26,284 nt of DNA from Caryophanales bacterium. GTDB taxonomy: Bacteria; Bacillota_I; Bacilli_A; RFN20; CAG-826. The notes beneath the pieces are model-generated. The model was not told the origin of the DNA, ran no database searches, and saw only the letters and a list, made by a program, of their open reading frames with translations. The translations under genes and the position numbers were made by a program. Position 1 is the stretch's first letter; each line of letters starts with the position of its first letter. Shown piece by piece: positions 1-7,414 of this stretch. The stretch is taken from contig JAEEHE010000076.1 of the NCBI GenBank assembly GCA_016280685.1, positions 1-26,284 of the forward strand, read 5' to 3'.

Positions 1-1938
1 GCTGATTATCCAACTAGAATTGCTTTCTTGGATGCTGTCATTATGTCATTAGAAGCCGTTATTAGATACGCACATCGCTATAGCGATCTTGCTAAAAAGA
101 TGGCTGGTGAAACTACCGATAGCAAGCGTAGAGCAGAATTAAATGAAATCGCCAGAATTACCGCGAAGGTTCCTGAACATGGTGCGGAATCATTCCAAGA
201 AGCATGTCAATCATTCTGGTTTGTACAACAATTATTACAATTAGAATCTTCCGGCCATTCTATTTCTCCTGGTCGTTTTGATCAATACATGTATCCTTAC
301 TTTAAAGCTGATTTAGAAAAGGGATTAATAACACGCGAATACGCACAAGAGTTATTAGATTGTGTGTGGGTTAAATTGAATGACTTAAATAAGTGCCGTG
401 ACTGCGTTAGTGCAGAAGGCTTTGCCGGATACTCATTATTCCAAAATCTTATTGTCGGTGGACAAGACGTCAACGGCTTAGATGCCACTAATGATTTGTC
501 ATTTATGTGTATCACCGCTACTGAGCACGTTTTCTTACCACAACCTAGCTTCTCCATCCGTGTTTGGAATGGTTCTCCTCACTCTTTGTTAATTAGAGCA
601 GCGGAATTAACTAGAACTGGTATCGGATTCCCAGCTTATTACAACGATGAAGTTATCATTCCTCAACTTATCTCTCGAGGATTAACAGTTGCGGATGCAA
701 GAGACTACAACATCATCGGTTGTGTCGAACCACAAAAAGCCTTCAAAACCGAAGGTTGGCATGATGCGGCATTCTTCAATATGTGTCGTCCATTAGAATT
801 AGTTTTCTCCAATGGTGTTGATAAAGGCGTGCAAATCGGACCTAAAACTGGTGATATCTCTGAATTTGATACCTTTGAAAAGTTCAATCAAGCTTATCAA
901 ACACAAATCGGTTTCTTTATTCAATGTTTAGTTAATAGTATTAACGCGATCGATTACGCGCATAGAGAAAGATGCCCATTACCATTTGAATCTTCAATGG
1001 TGGAAGATTGCATCGGTCGCGGAAAAGCCCTGCAAGAAGGCGGTGCAATTTACAATTTTAGTGGTCCACAAGGTTTCGGTGTCGCTAATATGGCGGATGC
1101 GATGTGGGCGATTAAGACATTGGTCTACGAGCAAAAGAAATACACCTTAGCGTTCTATAAAGAAGCGATCGATAACAACTATGGTGAAGACTTAGATTCT
1201 CATAGAGCAGAAAAACTCACCAAAGAAGTTATCAAGAAAATCGTCGAATCCGGTAAACAAGTTACCGAACAAGATATCGTTATGGCTTATAACATGGTGA
1301 AAGCTAATAAATGCTCGCCAGAAAAGAAAGCTGCTTATCAAAAATTAAAAGAAGATATCGAAGCCTTACCAAAATATGGTAACGATATCGAAGAAATCGA
1401 TAATTTCGCTCGTGAAATTACCTATTCTTACACAAGACCCATGGATCAATATAGAAATCCACGTGGTGGTATTTTCCAAGCGGGTTTATATCCAGTTAGT
1501 GCCAACGTTTTATTAGGCTCACAAACCGGACCTACTCCTGATGCTAGATTAGGCTATACACCTGTTGCTGATGGTGTATCTCCTGCGGCAGGTAGAGATG
1601 TTAATGGTCCGACAGCGGCCTGTAATTCCGTTTCTCACTTAGATCACTTTATCGCTTCTAACGGTACATTGTTCAATATGAAATTCCACCCAACTGCTTT
1701 AGCAGGTGTGCAAGGATTAGAGAACTTTGTCTCATTAGTGAGAGGATACTTTGATCGCAAAGGTACGCATATGCAATTCAATGTTGTCTCTAGAGAAACA
1801 TTAAGAGATGCGCAGGCGCATCCAGAAAAATATAAAGGATTAGTGGTGCGTGTCGCGGGTTATAGCGCCTTATTCACAACCTTATCTCGTGCCTTACAAG
1901 ATGACATCATTAATCGTACTGAACAAGGGGAATTCTAA
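1..1938 (+). CDS. Glycyl radical diol dehydratase (probable B12-independent 1,2-propanediol dehydratase), 5'-truncated
   Basis: The reading frame is open from base 1, so the gene starts upstream; 645 C-terminal residues are visible and roughly 200 appear to be missing. The enzyme dehydrates 1,2-propanediol to propanal by a radical mechanism in the microcompartment lumen. Visible signatures are the active-site GCVEPQ motif (thiyl Cys and Glu at visible residues 241 and 243) and the glycyl-radical loop RVAGYSALF with the radical Gly at visible residue 620, 25 residues from the C-terminus. The Cys-to-Gly spacing of 379 matches what I recall for the Roseburia inulinivorans propanediol dehydratase (Cys438/Gly817) and is longer than the roughly 330 I recall for glycerol dehydratase and choline lyase. 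The neighbouring aldolase, aldehyde dehydrogenase and shell genes support propanediol rather than choline. Any N-terminal encapsulation peptide lies outside the window. The gene overlaps the activase by one base (TAATG). Confidence 0.93.
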   Translation, partial: ADYPTRIAFLDAVIMSLEAVIRYAHRYSDLAKKMAGETTDSKRRAELNEIARITAKVPEHGAESFQEACQSFWFVQQLLQLESSGHSISPGRFDQYMYPYFKADLEKGLITREYAQELLDCVWVKLNDLNKCRDCVSAEGFAGYSLFQNLIVGGQDVNGLDATNDLSFMCITATEHVFLPQPSFSIRVWNGSPHSLLIRAAELTRTGIGFPAYYNDEVIIPQLISRGLTVADARDYNIIGCVEPQKAFKTEGWHDAAFFNMCRPLELVFSNGVDKGVQIGPKTGDISEFDTFEKFNQAYQTQIGFFIQCLVNSINAIDYAHRERCPLPFESSMVEDCIGRGKALQEGGAIYNFSGPQGFGVANMADAMWAIKTLVYEQKKYTLAFYKEAIDNNYGEDLDSHRAEKLTKEVIKKIVESGKQVTEQDIVMAYNMVKANKCSPEKKAAYQKLKEDIEALPKYGNDIEEIDNFAREITYSYTRPMDQYRNPRGGIFQAGLYPVSANVLLGSQTGPTPDARLGYTPVADGVSPAAGRDVNGPTAACNSVSHLDHFIASNGTLFNMKFHPTALAGVQGLENFVSLVRGYFDRKGTHMQFNVVSRETLRDAQAHPEKYKGLVVRVAGYSALFTTLSRALQDDIINRTEQGEF

Positions 1939-2723
1939 TGGAAGATTATCTTCGTACAAAAGGAAGAGTATTCGACATCCAAAGATTCTCAGTTCATGAT
2001 GGTCCAGGCATTAGAACAATCGTCTTCTTAAAAGGTTGTTTCTTAAGATGCCGTTGGTGCTGCAACCCAGAAGGTCAAGAATTCGGAATTCAAGAGATGA
2101 CCATGAATGGGAAAAAGAAAATCGTCGGACAAGATGTCACTGTCGAAGAAGTATTAGATATCGTCGAAAAAGATCGTATCTACTATAACAGAAGCGGTGG
2201 AGGTATCACCTTATCAGGCGGTGAGTGCTTAGGTCAAATCGATTTCGCAAGAGACCTATTAAGAGGAGCGAAAGCTAGAGGTATCAATACCGCGATTGAA
2301 TCAACAGGATTTGCGGATTGGAGCAAGATTGAACAATTAATTCCTTACCTTGATGTCTACCTCATGGATATCAAGCACATGAATAGTGAAAAGCATAAGG
2401 CCTTCACTTCTCAACCAAATGAAAGAATCTTGGAAAACGCTGCAAAAATCGCGAAAAACTTCAAGAAATTAATCATTAGAACACCGGTTATTCCGACATT
2501 CAATGACACTGTTGATGAAATAAGGGCAATCGCCCATTACACCAAATCAATAGGTGCAGAGGAAATGCATATCCTCCCATATCACAGATTGGGTAGAGAT
2601 AAATATTATGGGCTCGGAAGAACCTATACGTTAGAAGAAATTGAGCCCCCATCCAAAGAGTTGATGAACCAATTATTAGCGGTCGTTACTCAAGAAGGAT
2701 TAAAGGGACAGATAGGAGGTTAG
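1938..2723 (+). CDS. Glycyl radical enzyme activating enzyme (radical SAM), short form
   Basis: This radical SAM activase uses S-adenosylmethionine and a [4Fe-4S] cluster to install the glycyl radical on the upstream dehydratase. The radical SAM cysteines are Cys34, Cys38 and Cys41 (CFLRCRWC), preceded by the DGPGIRT segment typical of this family. A GGG-TLSGGEC stretch follows near residue 90, where pyruvate formate-lyase activase usually reads GGEP. At 261 residues it is shorter than the roughly 300-residue activases of glycerol dehydratase and choline lyase. The stretch between Cys42 and the SGGEC motif has no cysteines, so the ferredoxin-like insert with auxiliary Fe-S clusters is absent. 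The start codon overlaps the dehydratase stop, implying translational coupling, as is usual for a dedicated enzyme/activase pair. Family assignment is secure; the partner is inferred from adjacency. Confidence 0.95.
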   Translation: MEDYLRTKGRVFDIQRFSVHDGPGIRTIVFLKGCFLRCRWCCNPEGQEFGIQEMTMNGKKKIVGQDVTVEEVLDIVEKDRIYYNRSGGGITLSGGECLGQIDFARDLLRGAKARGINTAIESTGFADWSKIEQLIPYLDVYLMDIKHMNSEKHKAFTSQPNERILENAAKIAKNFKKLIIRTPVIPTFNDTVDEIRAIAHYTKSIGAEEMHILPYHRLGRDKYYGLGRTYTLEEIEPPSKELMNQLLAVVTQEGLKGQIGG

Positions 2724-2725
2724 TG

Positions 2726-3103
2726 ATGGACTTTGACAAGCTTCAATCAAATGAGACGAAGACAAGGATTATTCAAGAGAGTGTTCCTGGTAAGCAAATA
2801 ACACTAGCACACATTATTGCGAATCCTGACGAATTACTCTATCGCAAACTCGGACTTGATCCTAATGTCGAATATGCTTCTAAAGCGATTGGCATTATGA
2901 CCTTATGTCCTTCCGAAACCGCCATCATCGCAGCGGATATCTGCATGAAGGCTAGTGGAGCGAGAATGGGATTCGTTGATAGATTCTCAGGAACGGTGAT
3001 TATTACTGGAACAGTATCAGAAGTAGAAGCCTCTATAAAAGCAGTCTTAGAATTCTGTACTTACAAACTCCACTTCACTGTCTGCGACATCACTAAGACA
3101 TAA
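2726..3103 (+). CDS. pduU: Microcompartment shell protein, PduU/EutS type (circularly permuted BMC-H)
   Basis: The 125-residue product is a hexameric shell protein of the circularly permuted PduU/EutS class. Supporting features are the N-terminal segment RIIQESVPGKQITLAHII, which forms the small beta-barrel cap in this class, followed by the BMC core with IGIMTLCPSETAIIAADI and a C-terminal GTVIITGTVSEVEASI strand-helix element. A GTG at 2723 is in frame, but it lies only two bases from the AGGAGGT site at 2714-2720. The ATG at 2726 has five-base spacing and is the better start. The gene begins right after the activase stop and overlaps eutP by one base. The role in the shell facet is known for the family; the transported molecule cannot be told from sequence. 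Confidence 0.93.
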   Translation: MDFDKLQSNETKTRIIQESVPGKQITLAHIIANPDELLYRKLGLDPNVEYASKAIGIMTLCPSETAIIAADICMKASGARMGFVDRFSGTVIITGTVSEVEASIKAVLEFCTYKLHFTVCDITKT

Positions 3104-3549
3104 TGCGCAAGATTATCTTTATCGGAAGAAGTGGTGTTGGTAAAACAACCTTAAAACAAGCGTTAAGAAAAGAGAAAATCCATTATCAAAAAACACAATA
3201 TGTGCAATGGGATGACTGGATTATCGATACTCCCGGTGAATATTGCGAAAACAAAAACTTAGGATGTGCATTAGGCTTATATGCTTATGAATCAGATGTC
3301 GTCGGATTATTAGTCGCGGCAAATGAATGGTACTCATTATTCTCTCCTAACATGGTGGGTATGGTGAGTCGAGAATGTATCGGAATAGTCACGAAATGTG
3401 ACTTAGCCGATCCCACTAGAGCGGAGAACTGGTTACGATTAACCGGTTGTAAAAAAGTCTTCCATGTGAATTCCATCACGGGAGAAGGAGTAGATGAAAT
3501 TATCGAATATCTGAAGATTGATAAACCGAGATATTACGATTATGAATAA
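3103..3549 (+). CDS. eutP: EutP/PduV-type P-loop NTPase of microcompartment operons
   Basis: This is a small Ras-like P-loop protein of 148 residues. The Walker A motif is GRSGVGKTT near residues 8-16, the G3 element is DTPGEY near residue 43, the G4-like element is TKCD instead of NKxD, and the NSITGEG segment resembles G5. EutP/PduV proteins accompany ethanolamine and propanediol compartments. PduV has been tied to compartment movement, and Salmonella EutP has been reported to make acetyl phosphate. The exact job here is unknown, and a separate acyl kinase is encoded in the same operon at 10390-11586. The start overlaps the upstream shell gene (TAATG). No encapsulation peptide is obvious at either end. 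Confidence 0.9.
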   Translation: MRKIIFIGRSGVGKTTLKQALRKEKIHYQKTQYVQWDDWIIDTPGEYCENKNLGCALGLYAYESDVVGLLVAANEWYSLFSPNMVGMVSRECIGIVTKCDLADPTRAENWLRLTGCKKVFHVNSITGEGVDEIIEYLKIDKPRYYDYE

Positions 3550-3566
3550 ATTAAGGAGAAAAATTT

Positions 3567-4373
3567 ATGGCAATGATTAACGAATACGAAATCAAAAAAG
3601 AAATTTGTGAAATCGGTAAAAGAATTTATAACCGCGGTATGGTCGCGGCTAATGATGGCAACATCTCCGTCAAATTAAACGATCACGAATTCTTATGCAC
3701 ACCTACTGGTGTTTCTAAAGGTTTCATGACCCCAGATATGATTTGTAAAGTCAATGAAAAGGGTGAAGTCTTAGAAGCAAAAGCACCTTATAAGCCCAGT
3801 AGTGAAATTAAGATGCATATGCGTGTCTATGAAAGAAGAAAAGATGTCGGTGCGGTCGTTCACGCTCACCCATTATATGCGACAACATTCGCGATTGCTG
3901 GTCAAGCTTTAACACAACCCATTATGCCAGAAGCAGTTATTTCCTTAGGTTGTGTCCCACTTGCTAGATATGGAAGACCATCAACCGAAGAAATCCCTGA
4001 TTCAATTGAAGAATATTTACCATATTTCGACGCGGTTTTGTTAGCCCAACACGGTGCCTTAACTTGGTCTGATACTTTATTAAATGCTTATATGAAGATG
4101 GAATCTGTGGACTTCTACGCCCAACTTCTCTATCAAACCAAGCAAATCGGTGGACCAAAAGAATTTACCCCTGAACAAGTCGAAGACTTATATGAAATCA
4201 GACGTAAATTCGGTATGAAAGGTAAACACCCTGCGAATGTCTGTTTAAGACTTAAAGAAGGCAAACCATCCTGCCATGGCTGTGGTGGTTCATGCAAGAG
4301 CGGTGGTTCTAGTAACGATGCGGAAATCGTTAATGAAATCACTAAGAGAGTAATGGAAGCTTTAGGAAAATAA
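3567..4373 (+). CDS. fucA: Class II sugar-phosphate aldolase (fuculose/rhamnulose-1-phosphate type) with C-terminal encapsulation peptide
   Basis: This zinc-dependent aldolase cleaves L-fuculose- or L-rhamnulose-1-phosphate to DHAP and L-lactaldehyde, the first step fed into this type of compartment. The catalytic Glu80 (PSSE) and zinc ligands His99 and His101 (HAHP) and His162 (AQHG) are present with the spacing of E. coli FucA (Glu73, His92, His94, His155). After the aldolase domain (about residues 1-222) comes a tail with three clustered cysteines (Cys236, Cys239, Cys243), a Gly/Ser linker and a final amphipathic helix, DAEIVNEITKRVMEALGK, that looks like an encapsulation peptide. A GGAG site lies nine bases before the ATG. 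With rhaBA at 20020-22550 and no fucose kinase visible, rhamnulose-1-phosphate is a likely substrate; family sequence alone does not separate the two. Confidence 0.93.
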   Translation: MAMINEYEIKKEICEIGKRIYNRGMVAANDGNISVKLNDHEFLCTPTGVSKGFMTPDMICKVNEKGEVLEAKAPYKPSSEIKMHMRVYERRKDVGAVVHAHPLYATTFAIAGQALTQPIMPEAVISLGCVPLARYGRPSTEEIPDSIEEYLPYFDAVLLAQHGALTWSDTLLNAYMKMESVDFYAQLLYQTKQIGGPKEFTPEQVEDLYEIRRKFGMKGKHPANVCLRLKEGKPSCHGCGGSCKSGGSSNDAEIVNEITKRVMEALGK

Positions 4374-4374
4374 A

Positions 4375-4854
4375 ATGAATGAGCAAGCGATTAAAGAGGC
4401 CGTCAGAATAGCTGTCGAAGAATGTCTTCGCCCAAGCGATGACATGACTCTTTTCGCCGCACAAAAATTAGCTAAGAAAGTCCATGCTCGAGCTAAAGAG
4501 ATAGGAGTTAATCCGGTAATTGCTATCTCTAATAAAGGCGCTCATCCAATTTTAGTGGAATGCGCGGATAACGCCTATATCGCTAGTTACGATATCGCCG
4601 TCAATAAAGCCTACACTGTTGTGGCCTTAAAGATGTCGACTAAGGCGCTTAGTAAACTCGCTAAACCTGATGGTTCATTATATGGCATTCAATTTACCAA
4701 TAATGGAAAGATCGTCATCTTTGGCGGAGGAGAACCTCTCCTTAATAAACAAGGTAAAGTGATCGGTGGAGTCGGTATTAGTGGTGGAACAGAAGAACAG
4801 GATACATCACTAGCTGAATACGCCAAAGAAATATTTGAGAAAGGAAACTATTAA
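4375..4854 (+). CDS. GlcG/PduO C-terminal-domain-like protein (DUF336 family)
   Basis: A 159-residue protein consisting of a single GlcG/PduO-C-like domain. Typical features are the N-terminal helical part followed by Gly-rich strands, here GKIVIFGGGEPLLN and GKVIGGVGISGGTEEQD near residues 113-146. Related domains occur fused to the cobalamin adenosyltransferase PduO and in the HbpS/GlcG family, some members of which bind heme or cobalamin; no adenosyltransferase domain is present here. Free-standing copies are common in glycyl-radical microcompartment operons, but their role is not settled. The first helix, EQAIKEAVRIAVEECL, is amphipathic and could serve as an encapsulation peptide (inference). 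The start lies one base after the aldolase stop. Confidence 0.85.
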   Translation: MNEQAIKEAVRIAVEECLRPSDDMTLFAAQKLAKKVHARAKEIGVNPVIAISNKGAHPILVECADNAYIASYDIAVNKAYTVVALKMSTKALSKLAKPDGSLYGIQFTNNGKIVIFGGGEPLLNKQGKVIGGVGISGGTEEQDTSLAEYAKEIFEKGNY

Positions 4855-4855
4855 T

Positions 4856-6070
4856 ATGGATCTCACAAACCAACAAATCGAAGAATTAGTTAAAAAAGTA
4901 TTAAGCGATTTAAATGGTAATGGTGCAAAAACACCAGCAAAATCTTCCTTTTCTGGTCAAATTCCCACTAAAGCACATGTGGCTTATTTAACCGCATTAG
5001 AAAAATTCGAAGTTAAAGAAGTCGATGTTCCTCCTGTGGGCGACGATGACATTTTAGTGAAGGTGGAAGGCTGTGGTATTTGCGGTACTGACGCTCACGA
5101 ATTTAGAAAAGACCCATTCGGTTTAATTCCTGTGGTTTTAGGCCATGAAGGAACTGGTGAAATCATCAAGATGGGTAAGAATGTCAAACTCGACAGCGCT
5201 GGTAAACCATTAAACATCGGTGATAAAGTCGTCACTTGTATGATCTTTAAAGATAATCCCGATATCACCATGTTCGACTTAAATAAACAAAATGTCGGTG
5301 GTGCGGATGTCTATGGATTATTAAAAGATGATGATCCAAATAACCATTTAAAAGGTTGGTTCTCTGACTACATCTTAATTAAAGGTGGTTCCACCGTCTT
5401 TAACGTCAGTGATTTAGATTTAGAAAGCCGTATCTTAATTGAACCATGCGCCGTTTTAGTTCACGCTGTGGAAAGAGCAAAAACCACAGGCATCTTAAGA
5501 TTCAACTCTAGAGTTGTTGTCCAAGGTGTTGGTCCTATCGGTTTAATCTGTGTTGCTGTTTTAAGAACAATGGGTATTGAAAATATCTGTGCTGTCGATG
5601 GCAATAATAAACGTCTTGAATTCTCTAAGAAGATGGGCGCGACTAAGACCGTTAATTTCACCGAACATAAAGGTATCGAGGCATTAAGTGGCGCTGTTAA
5701 AGAAGCTTTTGATGGTCATTTAGCAGATTTCGCTTTCCAATGTACTGGTGCACCTGGTGGACACAGCAACATCTATAAATTTATCCGCAATGGTGGCGGT
5801 TTATGTGAATTAGGTTTCTTCATCAACGGTGGAGATGCCACCATTAACCCCCACTTTGATATTTGCTCTAAAGAAATCACCATCGTCGGTAGCTGGGTTT
5901 ATACCTTAAGAGACTATGCGACCACATTTGATTTCTTAAAGAGAAGCCAAGCGATTGGTATCCCCATGAAAGAATTAATCACTCATAAATTCCCATTAGA
6001 TCAAATTAATGAAGCGATGGGTGTAAACCTCCGTCAAGAAGGTTTTAAAGTAGCGATTGTTAATAAATAA
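4856..6070 (+). CDS. Zinc-type alcohol dehydrogenase with N-terminal encapsulation peptide
   Basis: A medium-chain NAD(P)-dependent dehydrogenase of 404 residues. The catalytic zinc site is visible as GCGICGTDAHEF and GHEGTGEI, and the Rossmann fingerprint as VQGVGPIGL. The four-cysteine structural zinc lobe is not seen: CMIFKDNPD and what follows lack the cysteines. The ATG at 4856 is chosen; an in-frame TTG at 4835 lies inside the upstream gene and would place residues before the encapsulation helix. The N-terminus (QQIEELVKKVLSDL) followed by a Gly/Ala/Lys/Ser linker is a classic encapsulation peptide. In the compartment it probably reduces propanal to propanol to recycle NAD+. It could also reduce L-lactaldehyde to propanediol, because no other alcohol dehydrogenase is visible in the window. 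Confidence 0.9.
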   Translation: MDLTNQQIEELVKKVLSDLNGNGAKTPAKSSFSGQIPTKAHVAYLTALEKFEVKEVDVPPVGDDDILVKVEGCGICGTDAHEFRKDPFGLIPVVLGHEGTGEIIKMGKNVKLDSAGKPLNIGDKVVTCMIFKDNPDITMFDLNKQNVGGADVYGLLKDDDPNNHLKGWFSDYILIKGGSTVFNVSDLDLESRILIEPCAVLVHAVERAKTTGILRFNSRVVVQGVGPIGLICVAVLRTMGIENICAVDGNNKRLEFSKKMGATKTVNFTEHKGIEALSGAVKEAFDGHLADFAFQCTGAPGGHSNIYKFIRNGGGLCELGFFINGGDATINPHFDICSKEITIVGSWVYTLRDYATTFDFLKRSQAIGIPMKELITHKFPLDQINEAMGVNLRQEGFKVAIVNK

Positions 6071-6080
6071 GGAGTAATAA

Positions 6081-6398
6081 ATGTTACACCAAGCAGTCGG
6101 AATGGTAGAAGTATACGGTTTAGTGGCAGCATTTGCCGCCTGTGATGCAGGCTGCAAAGCCGGTAATGTGACCGTCGAGAAATTCGACAAGAACAAACCT
6201 GCAAATGCTGATTCTTTACCCGTGCCTTTACTCGTCTGCGTGAAATTTAGAGGATCGGTCAGCGATGTTAGAGCGGCAGTTGATGCGGCTTTAGACGCTG
6301 CGAAAAAAGTGAGTGGAATCGTGACTTATCACATCATTCCACAAGCTGAAGAAGATACAGAGAAAATGCTTAAATTATCAGCATTTGATGTCGATTAG
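6081..6398 (+). CDS. Microcompartment shell protein (BMC-H) with enlarged pore loop
   Basis: A 105-residue single-BMC-domain shell protein. The N-terminal AVGMVEVYGLVAAFAACDAG and the C-terminal IVTYHIIPQAEEDTEKML are typical BMC elements. Compared with the two 93-residue paralogues downstream, the segment that lines the central pore is about eight residues longer (positions about 33-57, with KNKPANADSLPVP) and does not contain the KIGSG pore motif. It also carries two cysteines in the first helix region (AACDAGC). The likely role is a minor facet hexamer with an altered pore. A GGAG ribosome site precedes the start, and the alcohol dehydrogenase ends 10 bases upstream. Which metabolite passes through is unknown. 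Confidence 0.92.
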   Translation: MLHQAVGMVEVYGLVAAFAACDAGCKAGNVTVEKFDKNKPANADSLPVPLLVCVKFRGSVSDVRAAVDAALDAAKKVSGIVTYHIIPQAEEDTEKMLKLSAFDVD

Positions 6399-6406
6399 GA
6401 GTCGTT

Positions 6407-6751
6407 ATGGAAAGGAATTCATTAGGTTTTATTGAAGTAACTGGTGTGGTAGCGGCTCTCGATGCACTCGACATCATGACTAAGAGTGCGAATGTCCGCT
6501 TAGTTTCTTGGGAAAGAAAACTCGGTGGCCGCTTAGTCACACTGATAGTGACAGGTGACGTAGCTGCGTGTAATGCGGCGGTAGAAAACGCCTGTAAGCA
6601 ATGTATTAAAAAGCCGGTAGCTCACTTAGTATTAGCTGCCCCCCATGAAGAGACATGGAAGATTGTGGAATTCAGCGCACAAAGGCTGAAAAAGAAAGAA
6701 AATCAACAAAAAGCTGAAGATTTAGAAGGATATCAAGAAGTTCATTTCTAA
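6407..6751 (+). CDS. Microcompartment shell protein (BMC-H) with charged C-terminal extension
   Basis: A 114-residue BMC-H protein. The core runs from LGFIEVTGVVAALDALDIM to HLVLAAPHEETWKIVEF, with a pore-loop segment KLGGR in place of KIGSG. After the BMC fold there is a charged tail of about 25 residues rich in Lys, Glu and Gln (positions about 88-114) that the 93-residue shell proteins lack. Tails of this kind occur in PduK-like and other minor shell proteins, but no Fe-S or metal motif is seen in this one. The start follows an AGGAG site, eight bases after the previous stop. It is expected to form part of the shell facet or an adaptor surface; the specific role is unknown. Confidence 0.9.
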   Translation: MERNSLGFIEVTGVVAALDALDIMTKSANVRLVSWERKLGGRLVTLIVTGDVAACNAAVENACKQCIKKPVAHLVLAAPHEETWKIVEFSAQRLKKKENQQKAEDLEGYQEVHF

Positions 6752-6778
6752 TAGAAAGTAAAGAAGGAGGAGACGATT

Positions 6779-7060
6779 ATGGCACAACTCGAAGCATTAG
6801 GTATGGTTGAAACCAGAGGCTTAGTCGCAGCAATTGAAGCGGCTGATGCAATGGTCAAAGCCGCTAACGTGCAACTAATCGGCACCGAAAAAATCGGTAG
6901 TGGATTGGTAACTGTGATGGTTCGCGGTGATGTTGGTGCAGTACAAGCAGCAACAGAAGCGGGCGGCGCAAGAGCACAAAAATTAGGCGAAGTGATTGCG
7001 GTTCACGTAATTCCACGCCCACATCAAGACGTTGAGAAGATCTTACCAGTTCTCAAATAA
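6779..7060 (+). CDS. Major microcompartment shell protein, PduA/PduJ type (copy 1)
   Basis: A 93-residue canonical BMC-H protein that forms flat hexamers, expected to be one of the most abundant facet proteins. The pore motif KIGSG (residues about 38-42) matches PduA, the proposed propanediol channel. The sequence starts with [21 protein letters not shown] and ends with [16 protein letters not shown] strong ribosome site (AAGGAGGAG) precedes the ATG, consistent with high expression. Copy 2, 22 bases downstream, differs at 10 of 93 residues. The role is supported by family knowledge; pore selectivity is inferred from the KIGSG motif. Confidence 0.96.
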   Translation: MAQLEALGMVETRGLVAAIEAADAMVKAANVQLIGTEKIGSGLVTVMVRGDVGAVQAATEAGGARAQKLGEVIAVHVIPRPHQDVEKILPVLK

Positions 7061-7082
7061 ATACTAATAGGAGGAAAGACAA

Positions 7083-7364
7083 ATGGCACAACTCGAAGCA
7101 TTAGGTATGGTTGAAACCAGAGGCTTAGTCGCAGCAATCGAAGCGGCTGATGCTATGGTCAAAGCCGCTAACGTGACATTAATCGGCACCGAAAAAATCG
7201 GTAGTGGATTAGTTTCCGTTATGGTTCGCGGTGATGTCGGCGCAGTCAATGCTGCAACAGAAGCCGGCGGAAACGCTGCTAAAAAGTTAGGCGAAGTTAT
7301 CGCGATTCACGTGATTCCACGCCCACATTCAGATGTCGAAAAGATTTTACCTAAATTAGGTTAA
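7083..7364 (+). CDS. Major microcompartment shell protein, PduA/PduJ type (copy 2)
   Basis: A second 93-residue BMC-H protein with the same KIGSG pore motif. It differs from copy 1 at 10 residues, mostly at the hexamer surface and C-terminal end (for example NAAK replacing ARAQ, and the final KLG replacing VLK). The first 54 coding bases are identical between copies, which points to a recent tandem duplication or gene conversion. A GGAGG site precedes the ATG. The pairing resembles the pduA/pduJ pair of Salmonella, where near-identical shell proteins share the facet. A long hairpin follows the stop at 7380-7414. Confidence 0.96.
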   Translation: MAQLEALGMVETRGLVAAIEAADAMVKAANVTLIGTEKIGSGLVSVMVRGDVGAVNAATEAGGNAAKKLGEVIAIHVIPRPHSDVEKILPKLG

Positions 7365-7379
7365 TCTAACCCTTGAAAA

Positions 7380-7414
7380 ATCCCACCCCAGCCCGCTTTA
7401 TGTTGGGGTGGGAT
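7380..7414. promoter_or_regulatory. Intra-operon hairpin between the major hexamer and pentamer shell genes
   Basis: An 11-base perfect inverted repeat, ATCCCACCCCA at 7380-7390 and TGGGGTGGGAT at 7404-7414, encloses a 13-base loop. On the plus strand no U-tract follows (AAAGAATG), so it is unlikely to stop operon transcription fully. It probably acts as an mRNA stabiliser, processing barrier or partial attenuator between highly expressed BMC-H genes and the low-copy vertex protein gene. On the minus strand the stem is followed by TTTTTC, so it could terminate antisense transcription. The regulatory role is inferred. Confidence 0.7.

Larger units (their letters stand above)
6779..7364 (+). 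repeat. Tandem duplication of a BMC-H gene (offset 304 bases)
   Basis: Two 282-base coding units lie in direct tandem, separated by 22 bases. The first 54 bases are identical, and similarity continues through the genes with scattered, mostly synonymous changes. The upstream ribosome-site regions are not identical, so the repeat is confined to coding sequence. The differences show these are real paralogues and not a collapsed or duplicated assembly error. Confidence 0.9.

Noticed and set aside
1..1938. Could the glycyl radical enzyme be choline TMA-lyase (CutC) or glycerol dehydratase?
   Set aside because: The operon contains a fuculose/rhamnulose aldolase and no other choline-type hallmark. 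The Cys-to-Gly spacing of 379 is longer than I recall for those two enzymes and equals that recalled for propanediol dehydratase.
6779..7364. Assembly duplication artefact at the twin shell genes
   Set aside because: The copies differ at 10 residues and many synonymous sites and have distinct leader sequences.
7380..7414. Plus-strand transcription terminator inside the compartment operon
   Set aside because: No U-tract follows on the plus strand, and essential genes of the same pathway continue downstream with tight spacing.
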